This document shows positions 41,956 through 50,605 of a DNA stretch of 64,000 nucleotides, one piece after another. The position numbers and the translations under genes were made by a program. Source of the DNA: Streptomyces sp. GESEQ-4. Its GTDB lineage: Bacteria > Actinomycetota > Actinomycetes > Streptomycetales > Streptomycetaceae. The notes beneath the pieces are model-generated. The model was not told where the DNA came from. It was given only the letters and a program-made list of their open reading frames with translations, and ran no database searches. Where the stretch lies: positions 186,001 through 250,000 of the forward strand of contig NZ_JAFFSU010000013.1 in NCBI RefSeq assembly GCF_017948455.1. Direction: 5' to 3'. Position 1 is the first letter of the stretch. Each line of letters opens with the position of its first letter.

Positions 41956-44492
41956 CCGAGACCCGCACGGGACGCACCCTGCCCGTCACTGACCTCTCCC
42001 TCGTGGTGCTCATCGGCGCCTCCGGCTCCGGCAAGTCCACCTTCGCCCGCAGGAACTTCAAGCCCACCGAGGTCATCTCCTCCGACTTCTGCCGCGGCCT
42101 GGTCTCCGACGACGAGAACGACCAGTCCGCCACCCGCGACGCCTTCGACGTCCTGCACTACATCGCGGGCAAGCGCCTCGCCGCGGGCCGCCGTACGGTC
42201 GTCGACGCGACCAGCGTGCAGTCGGACTCCCGGCGCCAGCTGATCGAGCTGGCCCGGCAGTACGACGTGCTGCCCATAGCCATCGTGCTCGACGTGCCCG
42301 AGGACGTGTGCGCCGAGCGCAACGCCACCCGCAGCGACCGCGCCGACATGCCCCGCCGGGTCATCCAGCGCCACACCCGCGAACTCCGCCGCTCGCTACG
42401 GCACTTGGAGCGCGAGGGCTTCCGCAAGGTGCACATCCTCCGGGGCGCCGAGGAAGTCGAGACCGCGTCGATCGTCACCGAGAAGCGGTTCAACGACCTG
42501 ACCCACCTCACCGGCCCCTTCGACATCATCGGCGACATCCACGGCTGCGCCGCCGAACTGGAGTCCCTGCTCGGCAAGTTGGGCTATGTCGACGGTGTCC
42601 ACGCCGACGGCCGCACAGCCGTCTTCGTCGGCGACCTCGTCGACCGCGGCCCGGACAGCCCGGGAGTGCTGCGCCGCGTGATGTCGATGGTCGGCTCCGG
42701 GAACGCGCTGTGCGTCCCGGGCAACCACGAGAACAAGTTCGGCCGCTACCTCAAGGGCCGCAAGGTCCAGCACACTCACGGCCTGGCGGAGACCATCGAG
42801 CAGATGGCGGACCAGTCGGACGAATTCCTCGCCCAGGTAAGGGAGTTCATCGACGGCCTCGTCAGCCACTACGTCCTCGACGGCGGCCGGCTCGTCGTCT
42901 GCCACGCCGGACTGCCGGAGAAGTACCACGGCCGCACCTCCGGGCGGGTGCGCTCGCACGCGCTGTATGGCGACACCACCGGCGAGACGGACGAGTTCGG
43001 GCTGCCGGTGCGCTACCCGTGGGCCGAGGACTACCGGGGCCGGGCGGCGGTGGTCTACGGCCACACTCCCGTGCCCGAGGCCACGTGGCTCAACAACACC
43101 ATCTGCCTCGACACCGGCGCCGTGTTCGGCGGCAAGCTGACCGCGCTGCGCTGGCCGGAGCGGGAGCTGGTCGACGTACCGGCCGAGCGGGTCTGGTACG
43201 AGCCGGCCAAGCCGCTGCGGACCGAGGCGCCCGGCGGACACGACGGACGGCCGCTCGACCTTGCCGACGTGCAGGGGCGCAGGGTGGTCGAGACCCGGCA
43301 CCAGGGCCGTGTCGCGGTCCGCGAGGAGAACGCGGCCGCGGCTCTGGAGGTCATGAGCCGCTTCGCCGTCGACCCGCGGCTGCTGCCGTACCTGCCGCCG
43401 ACCATGGCACCGACGGCCACCTCGCACGTCGAGGGCTACCTGGAGCACCCGGCGGAGGCCTTCGCGCAGTACCGGGAGGACGGCGTCGCGCGGGTCGTGT
43501 GCGAGGAGAAGCACATGGGTTCGCGTGCGGTGGCGCTGGTGTGCCGGGACGCGGAGGCGGCGCGGAAGCGGTTCGGGGTGGACGGTCCCACGGGGTCCCT
43601 TTACACCCGTACCGGCCGGCCGTTCTTCGACGACGGTTCGGTGACGGAGTCGGTCCTGGACCGGGTCCGGGCCGCCGTGACCCAGGCCGGCCTGTGGGAC
43701 GTACTCGAGACGGACTGGCTGCTGCTCGACGCCGAGTTGATGCCGTGGTCGCTGAAGGCGTCCGGGCTGCTGCGGTCGCAGTACGCGGCCGTGGGCGCCG
43801 CCTCCGGGGCGGTGTTCCCGGGCGCGCTCGCCGCGCTGGAGGGTGCGGCGGCGCGGGGCGTGGACGTGACGGACCTGCTGGCGCGGCAGCGCGAACGGGC
43901 CGCGGACGCCGCCGCGTTCACGGAGTCGTACCGCCGCTACTGCTGGACCACGGACGGCCTCGACGGCGTCCGCCTGGCCCCGTTCCAGATCCTCGCCGTG
44001 CAGGGCCGCAGCCTCACGGGCCTGCCGCACGACGAGCAGCTCGCCCTGCTCGACCGCCTCGTCGAACACGACAGCACCGGCCTGCTCCAGACCACCCGTC
44101 GGCTGTACGTCGACACCGCCGACCCGGAGTCGGTGCAGGCGGGCGTCGACTGGTGGCTGGAGATGACCGGACGCGGCGGCGAGGGCATGGTCGTCAAGCC
44201 GGTCGGGGCAGTTGTGCGCAGTGACCAAGGCCGTCTGGTGCAGCCCGGCATCAAGTGCCGGGGCCGTGAGTACCTGCGGATCATCTACGGTCCCGAGTAC
44301 ACGCGCCCCGAGAACCTCGCCCGTCTCCGCTCCCGCTTCCTCAACCACAAGCGCTCCCTCGCGATCCGCGAGTACGCGCTGGGCCTGGAGGCACTGGACC
44401 GACTGGCGGAGGGCGAGCCGCTGTGGCGGGTGCACGAGGCGGTGTTCGGGGTGCTGGCGCTGGAGTCGGAGCCGGTGGATCCGCGGCTGTGA
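41952..44492 (+). CDS. pnkp: polynucleotide kinase-phosphatase-ligase of RNA repair
   Basis: 846 residues. Three modules: 5' kinase with P-loop GASGSGKST (22-30); metallophosphoesterase with GDIHGC (about 194), GDLVDRGPDS (about 226) and GNHENK (about 256); C-terminal adenylyltransferase with EEKHMGSR, Lys520 as AMP acceptor. It heals and, with Hen1, seals tRNAs cut by ribotoxins. Coupled to hen1. Confidence 0.96.
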   Translation: MTETRTGRTLPVTDLSLVVLIGASGSGKSTFARRNFKPTEVISSDFCRGLVSDDENDQSATRDAFDVLHYIAGKRLAAGRRTVVDATSVQSDSRRQLIELARQYDVLPIAIVLDVPEDVCAERNATRSDRADMPRRVIQRHTRELRRSLRHLEREGFRKVHILRGAEEVETASIVTEKRFNDLTHLTGPFDIIGDIHGCAAELESLLGKLGYVDGVHADGRTAVFVGDLVDRGPDSPGVLRRVMSMVGSGNALCVPGNHENKFGRYLKGRKVQHTHGLAETIEQMADQSDEFLAQVREFIDGLVSHYVLDGGRLVVCHAGLPEKYHGRTSGRVRSHALYGDTTGETDEFGLPVRYPWAEDYRGRAAVVYGHTPVPEATWLNNTICLDTGAVFGGKLTALRWPERELVDVPAERVWYEPAKPLRTEAPGGHDGRPLDLADVQGRRVVETRHQGRVAVREENAAAALEVMSRFAVDPRLLPYLPPTMAPTATSHVEGYLEHPAEAFAQYREDGVARVVCEEKHMGSRAVALVCRDAEAARKRFGVDGPTGSLYTRTGRPFFDDGSVTESVLDRVRAAVTQAGLWDVLETDWLLLDAELMPWSLKASGLLRSQYAAVGAASGAVFPGALAALEGAAARGVDVTDLLARQRERAADAAAFTESYRRYCWTTDGLDGVRLAPFQILAVQGRSLTGLPHDEQLALLDRLVEHDSTGLLQTTRRLYVDTADPESVQAGVDWWLEMTGRGGEGMVVKPVGAVVRSDQGRLVQPGIKCRGREYLRIIYGPEYTRPENLARLRSRFLNHKRSLAIREYALGLEALDRLAEGEPLWRVHEAVFGVLALESEPVDPRL

Positions 44493-44501
44493 GCAGGGGT
44501 T

Positions 44502-44531
44502 GCGCCGGTCGCTCGCGGTGGTGACCGGCGC
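44502..44531. terminator. bidirectional hairpin terminator
   Basis: GCGCCGGTC (44502-44510) and GACCGGCGC (44523-44531) pair perfectly with a 12-nt loop between the convergent pnkp and NAD-kinase-like genes. Confidence 0.65.
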
Positions 44532-44536
44532 TCGCG

Positions 44537-45430
44537 CTAGCCCGCGAGCCGCAGTCGCTCCCCGCACACCCCGACCCGCACCGACTGCCCCCACGTCAGC
44601 TCCAGGGCATCGGTCTCCATCCCGTCCCCGAACGCGATCAGCCGCTCTGACTCGACGGTGACCCGGAGGCGGCCAGGGCCCGACAGCTCGCCTGCCACCA
44701 GGGACGTCCCGGTGGCGGGCGACGGCCAGGCCTCCCGGACGAACCAGAGCAGCCGTTCCTCGGAGGGGGCGGGCAACCGCAGTTGCCCGCCTCGCTCCTG
44801 CCACACCGAGCGGAGCCATCCGGTTGCCCCCGTTCCGGTGCCGACGATCACGCCGGACGAGGCCTGGGCCTCGACGACACCCCGGTCGTCGTCGAGGCCC
44901 AGGCGGTAGCGGGCGGTCTGGTGTCCGGCGGCGCCCAGGTAGATCTCGTTCAGTGCCACGAGCCGCTGGGTGTCGTCGGCGACCGCCTCGACCATGGTGA
45001 GTTCGTCCGTGCCGGACGTGGCCGCGGACGGCAGCAGCTTCGCCGCGTCGGCGGGACGGTGGCGGACCAGGACACCCGGGTTGCGTCCGGGGTCCGTGTC
45101 GAACCCCAACACCGGCTGCCCGGACAGGTATTTGGCCGCATTCGCCACCAGCCCGTCCTGACCGACCACGACCACCACGTCCTCCGGTGCGAACAGGAAC
45201 CGGTCCAAGTCGGCCCGCTCCACCTGCGCCTGACGCCACGTCAGAGGAATCGCGGAGGTCACCTCGGCCAGGGCTCTGCGGGTGCGGCGGTGCCGGTCCG
45301 CGATCTCCTCGATGTCCCGGCCGCGGGAGCGGAGGAAGTATGCGGCCTGGCCGTGCGTGCCGTGCCGGGCCACCAACTCCTCGTACTCCGTGGTGCGATG
45401 GACGAGCACGGCACGCGGGGCGAGACTCAC
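44537..45430 (-). CDS. NAD-kinase-like protein of the diacylglycerol/NAD kinase superfamily
   Basis: 297 residues; GTG overlaps the SPFH stop, GGAGCGGG upstream. VVVVVGQDGLVANAAKYLSGQPVLGFDTDP replaces the canonical GGDGT motif by GQDG; LNEIYLG and SGVIVGTGTGATGW correspond to the NE/D and conserved Gly-rich ATP regions. Members coupled to SPFH proteins are annotated as NAD(+)/NADH or sugar kinases; substrate unproven. Confidence 0.7.
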   Translation of the reverse strand: MSLAPRAVLVHRTTEYEELVARHGTHGQAAYFLRSRGRDIEEIADRHRRTRRALAEVTSAIPLTWRQAQVERADLDRFLFAPEDVVVVVGQDGLVANAAKYLSGQPVLGFDTDPGRNPGVLVRHRPADAAKLLPSAATSGTDELTMVEAVADDTQRLVALNEIYLGAAGHQTARYRLGLDDDRGVVEAQASSGVIVGTGTGATGWLRSVWQERGGQLRLPAPSEERLLWFVREAWPSPATGTSLVAGELSGPGRLRVTVESERLIAFGDGMETDALELTWGQSVRVGVCGERLRLAG

Positions 45431-46464
45431 GCCCGCTCCCCGTCGCCGAGCCGGGCGAGCAGCCCCGTGAGCACGTCCGGCGAGATGGTCAGGCTGTCGA
45501 TGTGCGGCAGGTTCTCCGCGAGGCGCGTGCCGGTCAGGGCGTGCAGGGTCGCCACGTCGACCTCCGCGTGCACCCGCAGCCAGGCCGACTGTGCCTCGGC
45601 CCGCGCCGCACCGACCTCGCGGGCGCCCTCGGCCTCGGCGCGGGCCAGCCGTACGGAACGGGCCGCCTCCGCCTCCGCCAGCTTCACCGTGCGGGCCGCC
45701 TCGGCCTGCGCCCGTACCGCGTCGGACGCTGCCTGCTCCTCCGCCTCGCGGCGGGCGTTCGTACCGCGCTGGTCGACCAACTGCTCCTCGCGGCGGGCGA
45801 GTTCGATCCGGCTGTCCAGCTCGTTCTCGGCGATCGCCCGCTCCCGCTCGACGGCCACGGCACGCCGTTCGTACGTCGCCCGGTCGGCGTCCTGCTGGAT
45901 CTGCTCACGGGCGGGGGTGCGCAGGGCCCGCTCCACCTCCGGCTCCGGACGCAGGGCCACCACGCGTACGGCGACCACCTCGATGCCCGTGGCCGGCAGC
46001 CGGGGTTCCGCCGCCAGGCCCGCAGCGACGCGTTCGCGCACCGCCGTCACGCCGTCCACGAGCGCCGACGACAGCGACGTACGGGCGAGGACGTCCAGCG
46101 CGTGCTGCTGGGCCGTCTCCGTCATAAGGGTGCCCAACTGCTCCAGCGGAGCGCCGCGCCAGGCACCGGTGTCCGGGTCGATGGAGAAGTCGAGGCGGGC
46201 GGCGGCGAGGGCGGGGTCGGCGATCCGGTAGGTGACCGTCGCCTGGACCGCGACGTCCTGGAAGTCGGACGTACGGGCATGGAAGGTCATCGCCAGTTCG
46301 CGGTCGTCGACCGGCACCTCGGAGAGCGCGGCGGTCAGGGAGCGGTACCAGAAGCTCAGTCCCGGGCCGTCGTGCACGAGCCTGCCGGAGCGGTGGTGGC
46401 GGATGTGTGCCGTCGGCGCGCCCCGCAGATGGCGCCAGCCCAGGCGCCGGGTGATGTCGGCCAT
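45427..46464 (-). CDS. SPFH/Band 7 (prohibitin-like) domain protein
   Basis: 345 residues. SPFH domain (about 25-200) with VQATVTYRIADP, then a long Ala/Glu/Arg coiled coil (about 190-300) with repeated RAEAEGAREVGAARAEAQ-type segments. No N-terminal transmembrane helix is visible, unlike most flotillins. It probably oligomerises at the membrane surface and is coupled to the NAD-kinase-like protein. Divergent from arcA across a 55-bp symmetric dyad. Confidence 0.85.
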   Translation of the reverse strand: MADITRRLGWRHLRGAPTAHIRHHRSGRLVHDGPGLSFWYRSLTAALSEVPVDDRELAMTFHARTSDFQDVAVQATVTYRIADPALAAARLDFSIDPDTGAWRGAPLEQLGTLMTETAQQHALDVLARTSLSSALVDGVTAVRERVAAGLAAEPRLPATGIEVVAVRVVALRPEPEVERALRTPAREQIQQDADRATYERRAVAVERERAIAENELDSRIELARREEQLVDQRGTNARREAEEQAASDAVRAQAEAARTVKLAEAEAARSVRLARAEAEGAREVGAARAEAQSAWLRVHAEVDVATLHALTGTRLAENLPHIDSLTISPDVLTGLLARLGDGERA

Positions 46465-46476
46465 GAGATCCCCTCG

Positions 46477-46531
46477 TTTTCGTCATGCAGACGATAAGCG
46501 CCAAGCCTGCTTGTCGTCAAGAGGACGAAAA
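46477..46531. promoter_or_regulatory. 55-bp nested dyad operator between SPFH and arcA genes
   Basis: Outer arms TTTTCGTC (46477-46484) and GACGAAAA (46524-46531) are perfect; inner arms GACGATAAG (46490-46498) and CTTGTCGTC (46510-46518) pair 8 of 9. Both are centred on 46504, so the whole element is symmetric with four GACGA/TCGTC half-sites. Confidence 0.6.
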
Positions 46532-46584
46532 GGGAAACGGTCAAGCAGGGGGTGAACCCGGTCGTCGATGGTCAGGATGGAGTC

Positions 46585-47808
46585 ATGGGATTCCATGTCG
46601 ACTCCGAGGCCGGGCGGCTGCGCCGCGTCATCCTGCACCGGCCGGATCTCGAGCTCAAAAGGCTCACCCCCAGCAACAAGGACGCGCTCCTCTTCGACGA
46701 CGTGCTCTGGGTGCGCAGGGCGCGCGCCGAACACGACGGCTTCGCCGATGTGCTGCGCGACCGCGGTGTCGCCGTCCACCTCTTCGGCGATCTGCTCACC
46801 GAGGCCCTGGACATCCCGGCGGCCCGGAAGCTCGTACTGGACCGGGTCTTCGACGAGAAGGAGTACGGGGTGCTCGCCACCGATCACCTCCGGGCCGCCT
46901 TCGAGTCACTGCCGGCCGCCGAGCTCGCCGAGCTGCTCGTCGGCGGCATGACCAAGCGCGAGTTCCTCGACGCCCACCCGGAGCCGACCTCCGTCCGCTT
47001 CCATGTCATGGACCTCGACGACTTCCTCCTCGCCCCCCTGCCCAATCACCTCTTCACCCGCGACACCTCCGCCTGGATCTACGACGGCGTCTCCGTCAAC
47101 GCGATGAGATGGCCCGCCCGGCAGCGCGAGACCGTGCACTTCGAGGCGATCTACCGGCACCATCCCCTCTTCCGTGGCGAAACGTTCCACGTCTGGTCCG
47201 AGGGACAGGCCGACTACCCGTCCACCATCGAGGGCGGCGACGTCCTGGTGATCGGCAACGGCGCCGTCCTCATCGGCATGAGCGAGCGGACCACCCCGCA
47301 GGCCGTCGAGATGCTCGCCCACAAGCTGTTCGCCGCGGGCTCCGCCGAGACGATCGTGGCCCTCGACATGCCCAAGCGGCGGGCCTTCATGCACCTCGAC
47401 ACCGTGATGACGATGGTCGACGGCGACACCTTCACCCAGTACGCGGGGCTCGGCATGCTCCGCTCGTACACCATCGAACCGGGCGTCGCCGACAAGGAGC
47501 TGAAGGTCACCGACCATCCGCCGGAGCACATGCACCGCGCGATCGCCGCCGCGCTGGGCCTCAGCGAGATCCGCGTCCTGACCGCGACCCAGGACGTGCA
47601 CGCGGCCGAGCGTGAGCAGTGGGACGACGGCTGCAACGTCCTCGCCGTCGAGCCGGGTGTCGTCGTCGCCTACGAGCGCAACGCCACCACCAACACGCAT
47701 CTGCGCAAGCAGGGCATCGAGGTGATCGAGATCCCGGGTAGCGAGCTGGGGCGGGGGAGGGGCGGGCCGCGGTGCATGAGCTGTCCGGTCGAGCGGGCGG
47801 CCGTATAG
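46585..47808 (+). CDS. arcA: arginine deiminase
   Basis: 407 residues from ATG (MGFHVDSEAGRLRRVILHRP), GGATGGAG upstream. Amidinotransferase fold with RDTSAWIYDG, FHVWSEGQADYPSTIEGGDV, HLDTVMTMVD (catalytic His/Asp) and the C-terminal RCMSCP with nucleophile Cys400. Converts L-arginine to citrulline and ammonia. Followed by ornithine carbamoyltransferase; a carbamate kinase gene is not in the window. Confidence 0.95.
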   Translation: MGFHVDSEAGRLRRVILHRPDLELKRLTPSNKDALLFDDVLWVRRARAEHDGFADVLRDRGVAVHLFGDLLTEALDIPAARKLVLDRVFDEKEYGVLATDHLRAAFESLPAAELAELLVGGMTKREFLDAHPEPTSVRFHVMDLDDFLLAPLPNHLFTRDTSAWIYDGVSVNAMRWPARQRETVHFEAIYRHHPLFRGETFHVWSEGQADYPSTIEGGDVLVIGNGAVLIGMSERTTPQAVEMLAHKLFAAGSAETIVALDMPKRRAFMHLDTVMTMVDGDTFTQYAGLGMLRSYTIEPGVADKELKVTDHPPEHMHRAIAAALGLSEIRVLTATQDVHAAEREQWDDGCNVLAVEPGVVVAYERNATTNTHLRKQGIEVIEIPGSELGRGRGGPRCMSCPVERAAV

Positions 47809-47868
47809 AACAGGCGGCCATACGAACCCGAACGTGCGGCCGTATAGAAATGTCATTGGTCGTATAGA
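47802..47868 (+). repeat. three CGTATAGA repeats before arcB
   Basis: CGTATAGA occurs at 47802-47809 (over the arcA stop), 47841-47848 and 47861-47868; the first two are part of a longer GCGGCCGTATAGAA. They could be regulator sites or promoter parts for arcB. Confidence 0.5.
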
Positions 47869-47907
47869 CTTCCAAAGGTCTTGTTCTCGCACCTCTGGAG
47901 CGCCCCC

Positions 47908-48915
47908 ATGGCGACAGTCCCGACCGCCCTCGCCGGCCGCCACTTCCTCAAGGAGTTGGACTTCGGCCAGGAGGAGTTCCTTGCCCTGATCGCGCTGTCC
48001 GCCGAGCTGAAGGCGGCCAAGAAGGCCGGGGCCGAGACGCGGTACCTGAACGGGAAGAACATCGCGCTGATCTTCGAGAAGACCTCGACGCGCACGCGCT
48101 GCGCGTTCGAGGTCGCGGCGGCCGACCAGGGTGCTTCGACGACGTACCTCGACCCGTCGGGCTCACAGATGGGCCACAAGGAGTCGGTGAAGGACACCGC
48201 GCGGGTCCTCGGCCGGATGTTCGACGCGATCGAGTACCGGGGCGACAGCCAGGCCGCCGTCGAGGAACTCGCGGCGCATGCGGGCGTGCCGGTCTACAAC
48301 GGGCTCACCGACGACTGGCACCCCACGCAGATGCTGGCCGACGTCCTCACCATGACCGAGCACAGCGGCAAGCCGGTCCAGGAGATCGCCTACGCCTACC
48401 TCGGCGACGCCCGCTTCAACATGGGCAACTCCTACCTGGTCACCGGAGCCCTGCTCGGTATGGACGTACGGATCGTCGCGCCCCGGTCCTACTGGCCCGC
48501 CGAGGAGATCGTCGGCCACGCCCGGAAGCTGGCCGAGACCAGCGGTGCGCGGATCACGCTCACCGAGTCCGTGGACGAGGGTGTTCTGGGCGCCGACTTC
48601 GTCGCCACCGATGTCTGGGTGTCCATGGGGGAGCCGAAGGAGGTCTGGGACGAGCGGATCGCCGCGCTGGCGGCGTACGCCGTGACCATGGATGTGCTGC
48701 GCGCCACGGGTAATCCGGACGTCAAGTTCCTGCACTGCCTGCCGGCCTTCCATGACCTTGGGACGAAGGTCGGGCGCGAGATTTATGAGCGGCACGGGCT
48801 GGAGTCGCTGGAGGTCACGGACGAGGTGTTCGAGTCGGTGCACTCGGTTGTCTTTGATGAGGCGGAGAATCGGTTGCACACGATCAAGGCGGTGCTGGTG
48901 GCGACGCTGGGTTGA
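47908..48915 (+). CDS. arcB: ornithine carbamoyltransferase
   Basis: 335 residues from ATG with TGGAG 7-8 nt upstream; in-frame sequence from 47881 is not needed. FEKTSTRTRCAFEVAA (carbamoyl-phosphate site), DWHPTQMLADVLTM and HCLPAFHD (catalytic Cys) are all intact. With arcA it forms the arginine deiminase route (citrulline to ornithine plus carbamoyl phosphate); an anabolic ArgF role is also possible. Confidence 0.92.
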   Translation: MATVPTALAGRHFLKELDFGQEEFLALIALSAELKAAKKAGAETRYLNGKNIALIFEKTSTRTRCAFEVAAADQGASTTYLDPSGSQMGHKESVKDTARVLGRMFDAIEYRGDSQAAVEELAAHAGVPVYNGLTDDWHPTQMLADVLTMTEHSGKPVQEIAYAYLGDARFNMGNSYLVTGALLGMDVRIVAPRSYWPAEEIVGHARKLAETSGARITLTESVDEGVLGADFVATDVWVSMGEPKEVWDERIAALAAYAVTMDVLRATGNPDVKFLHCLPAFHDLGTKVGREIYERHGLESLEVTDEVFESVHSVVFDEAENRLHTIKAVLVATLG

Positions 48916-48967
48916 GTTCGGGGTGGCGCCGTGGGGGTGTTTGTCGTTTGCCGGGTGCGGGTTGTTT

Positions 48968-48997
48968 GTGGCTGGTCGCGCAGTTCCCCGCGCCCCT
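48968..48997 (+). repeat. dispersed Streptomyces repeat, copy B (no right hairpin arm)
   Basis: Same 30-bp core GTGGCTGGTCGCGCAGTTCC plus CCGCGCCCCT, preceded by TGCGGGTTGTTT as in copy A. It continues with GGGTGGG, so the hairpin seen in copies A and D is missing. Between arcB and the ATPase gene. Confidence 0.85.
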
Positions 48998-49004
48998 GGG
49001 TGGG

Positions 49005-49457
49005 TCACATGGGGCGGCGTTGAGTTGGCACCGTTGGGAGTCTGAACCAGACCGCCTTGCCTGAGTCTGTTGGGCGGTGGCCGCAGGAGGAGCTGAGGGC
49101 TCGGATGAGGAGCAGGCCGCGGCCGTGTTCCTGCCAGGGGTCGGGCTCTCCGTTGAGGGGGCGGGTGAGGTTGCCCGGCGGGGCCGGGTCCGGGTCGTGC
49201 ACCTCCACCTGGCAGCCGCTCGGCAGCAGCTCCACGACCAGCTCTATCGGACCGCTCCCGGCGGTGTGTTCGACGGCGTTGGCGACCAGCTCGGCCGTGA
49301 GCAGTTCCGCGGTGTCGCAGTCGGCCCCGTGCTCCAGCTCGGCCAGCGCCGTACGGACCAGTGCGCGGGCCACGGGCACCGCCGCGGCGGTGTGCGGCAG
49401 CGCGATGCGCCACGAGGCGGAGGCGGAGGGGCGTTCGTACAAGGCGGTTCCGTTCAT
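49005..49457 (-). CDS. RsbW-like ATP-binding protein (HATPase, anti-sigma type)
   Basis: 150 residues. GHKL-fold ATPase motifs: ELLTAELVANAVEHT (N box), VEVHDPDPAPP (G1) and EHGRGLLLIRALSSSCGHRPTDSGKAVWFRL (G2). A large Streptomyces family of small serine-kinase-like regulators, mostly orphan. No partner sigma or anti-anti-sigma gene is adjacent. Confidence 0.9.
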   Translation of the reverse strand: MNGTALYERPSASASWRIALPHTAAAVPVARALVRTALAELEHGADCDTAELLTAELVANAVEHTAGSGPIELVVELLPSGCQVEVHDPDPAPPGNLTRPLNGEPDPWQEHGRGLLLIRALSSSCGHRPTDSGKAVWFRLPTVPTQRRPM

Positions 49458-49777
49458 GAGCAGGCTGTCCTGCTTTCAACCATATGAATGGTACGGCGCC
49501 CTCCGGCAGAGTGCTCGACGGGCGCCGTACGGGACCTTCGGCCCCGGTATCGAGCGGCTTACCCCTCCCAACGGTCCGCCCACCGCGGCTGCTCCCGCCG
49601 TTACCGCGCTGTCGCCGATCCGTGCTGTGCCGTGACGGATGTGACAGAGGCCGGTTACCCGTGACAACTACGGTGCCGCCCGGCTCTATCGCGCCCTCAT
49701 GACGACAGTCACATATCGGTGATAACTTCGGAGGGCAGAGCCCCGTGAGGCAACGTCGCCCGAGGAGGCCCCACGTC
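49458..49777. promoter_or_regulatory. divergent regulatory region with two inverted repeats
   Basis: 320 bases without a supported gene. It holds ACCAT-ATGA-ATGGT (49479-49492) and a perfect 11-bp inverted repeat GTACGGCGCCC (49491-49501) / GGGCGCCGTAC (49520-49530) with an 18-nt spacer, both in the leader of the RsbW-like gene. Near 49700 several TGAC/GTCAC words occur before the enoyl-CoA hydratase gene. A GAGGAGG RBS lies at the right end. Confidence 0.45.
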
Positions 49778-50605
49778 ATGAGTCCCTTCACCGGCTCGGC
49801 CGCCCGCACCTCCGACTGGCAGCACCTGCGGGTCGAGCTCACCGACGGTGTCGCCACCGTCACCCTCGCCCGCCCCGAGAAACTCAACGCCCTCACCTTC
49901 GGCGCCTACGCCGACCTGCGCGACCTGCTCGCCGAGCTGTCCCGGGAGCGGGCGGTCCGCGCGCTGGTGCTGGCCGGCGAGGGACGCGGCTTCTGCTCCG
50001 GCGGCGACGTCGACGAGATCATCGGCGCCACACTCGCCATGGACACCGCCCAGCTCCTCGACTTCAACCGGATGACCGGGCAGGTGGTCCGTGCCGTACG
50101 GGAGTGCCCGTTCCCGGTGATCGCGGCCGTGCACGGCGTGGCCGCCGGTGCGGGCGCGGTCCTCGCCCTGGCCGCCGACTTCCGCGTCGCCGACCCCAGC
50201 GCCCGTTTCGCCTTCCTGTTCACGAGGGTCGGCCTGTCCGGTGGCGACATGGGCGCGGCCTACCTCCTGCCCAGGGTCGTCGGCCTCGGCCACGCGACCC
50301 GCCTGCTGATGCTGGGCGAGCCGGTCAGGGCCCCCGAGGCCGAGCGCATCGGCCTGATCAGCGAACTGACGGACGAGGGCCGAGCAGACGAGGCGGCCCA
50401 GACCCTGGCCCACCGCCTGGCGCAGGGCCCGGCACTGGCATACGCCCAGACGAAGGCCCTGCTGACAGCGGAACTGGACATGCCCCTCGCCGCCTCGATC
50501 GAGCTGGACGCCTCGACCCAGGCCCTGCTGATGAACGGCGACGACTACGCCGAGTTCCACGCGGCCTTCAAGGAAAAGCGCCCTCCCAAATGGAAGGGGC
50601 GGTGA
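49778..50605 (+). CDS. enoyl-CoA hydratase/isomerase, aromatic-CoA catabolic cluster
   Basis: 275 residues from ATG after GAGGAGG. Crotonase fold: LARPEKLNALTFGAYADL, GEGRGFCSGGDVDEI (oxyanion hole), AAVHGVAAGAGAVLALAADFRVA, and the GGDMGAAYLLPRVVGLG active-site region. It should hydrate or isomerise an unsaturated CoA thioester after ring reduction or opening. Stop overlaps the start of the fused monooxygenase/reductase. Confidence 0.9.
   Translation: MSPFTGSAARTSDWQHLRVELTDGVATVTLARPEKLNALTFGAYADLRDLLAELSRERAVRALVLAGEGRGFCSGGDVDEIIGATLAMDTAQLLDFNRMTGQVVRAVRECPFPVIAAVHGVAAGAGAVLALAADFRVADPSARFAFLFTRVGLSGGDMGAAYLLPRVVGLGHATRLLMLGEPVRAPEAERIGLISELTDEGRADEAAQTLAHRLAQGPALAYAQTKALLTAELDMPLAASIELDASTQALLMNGDDYAEFHAAFKEKRPPKWKGR

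Noticed and set aside
42396..45239. 947-residue minus-strand open frame across pnkp
   Set aside because: Shadow of pnkp and the following gene; no recognisable protein motif.
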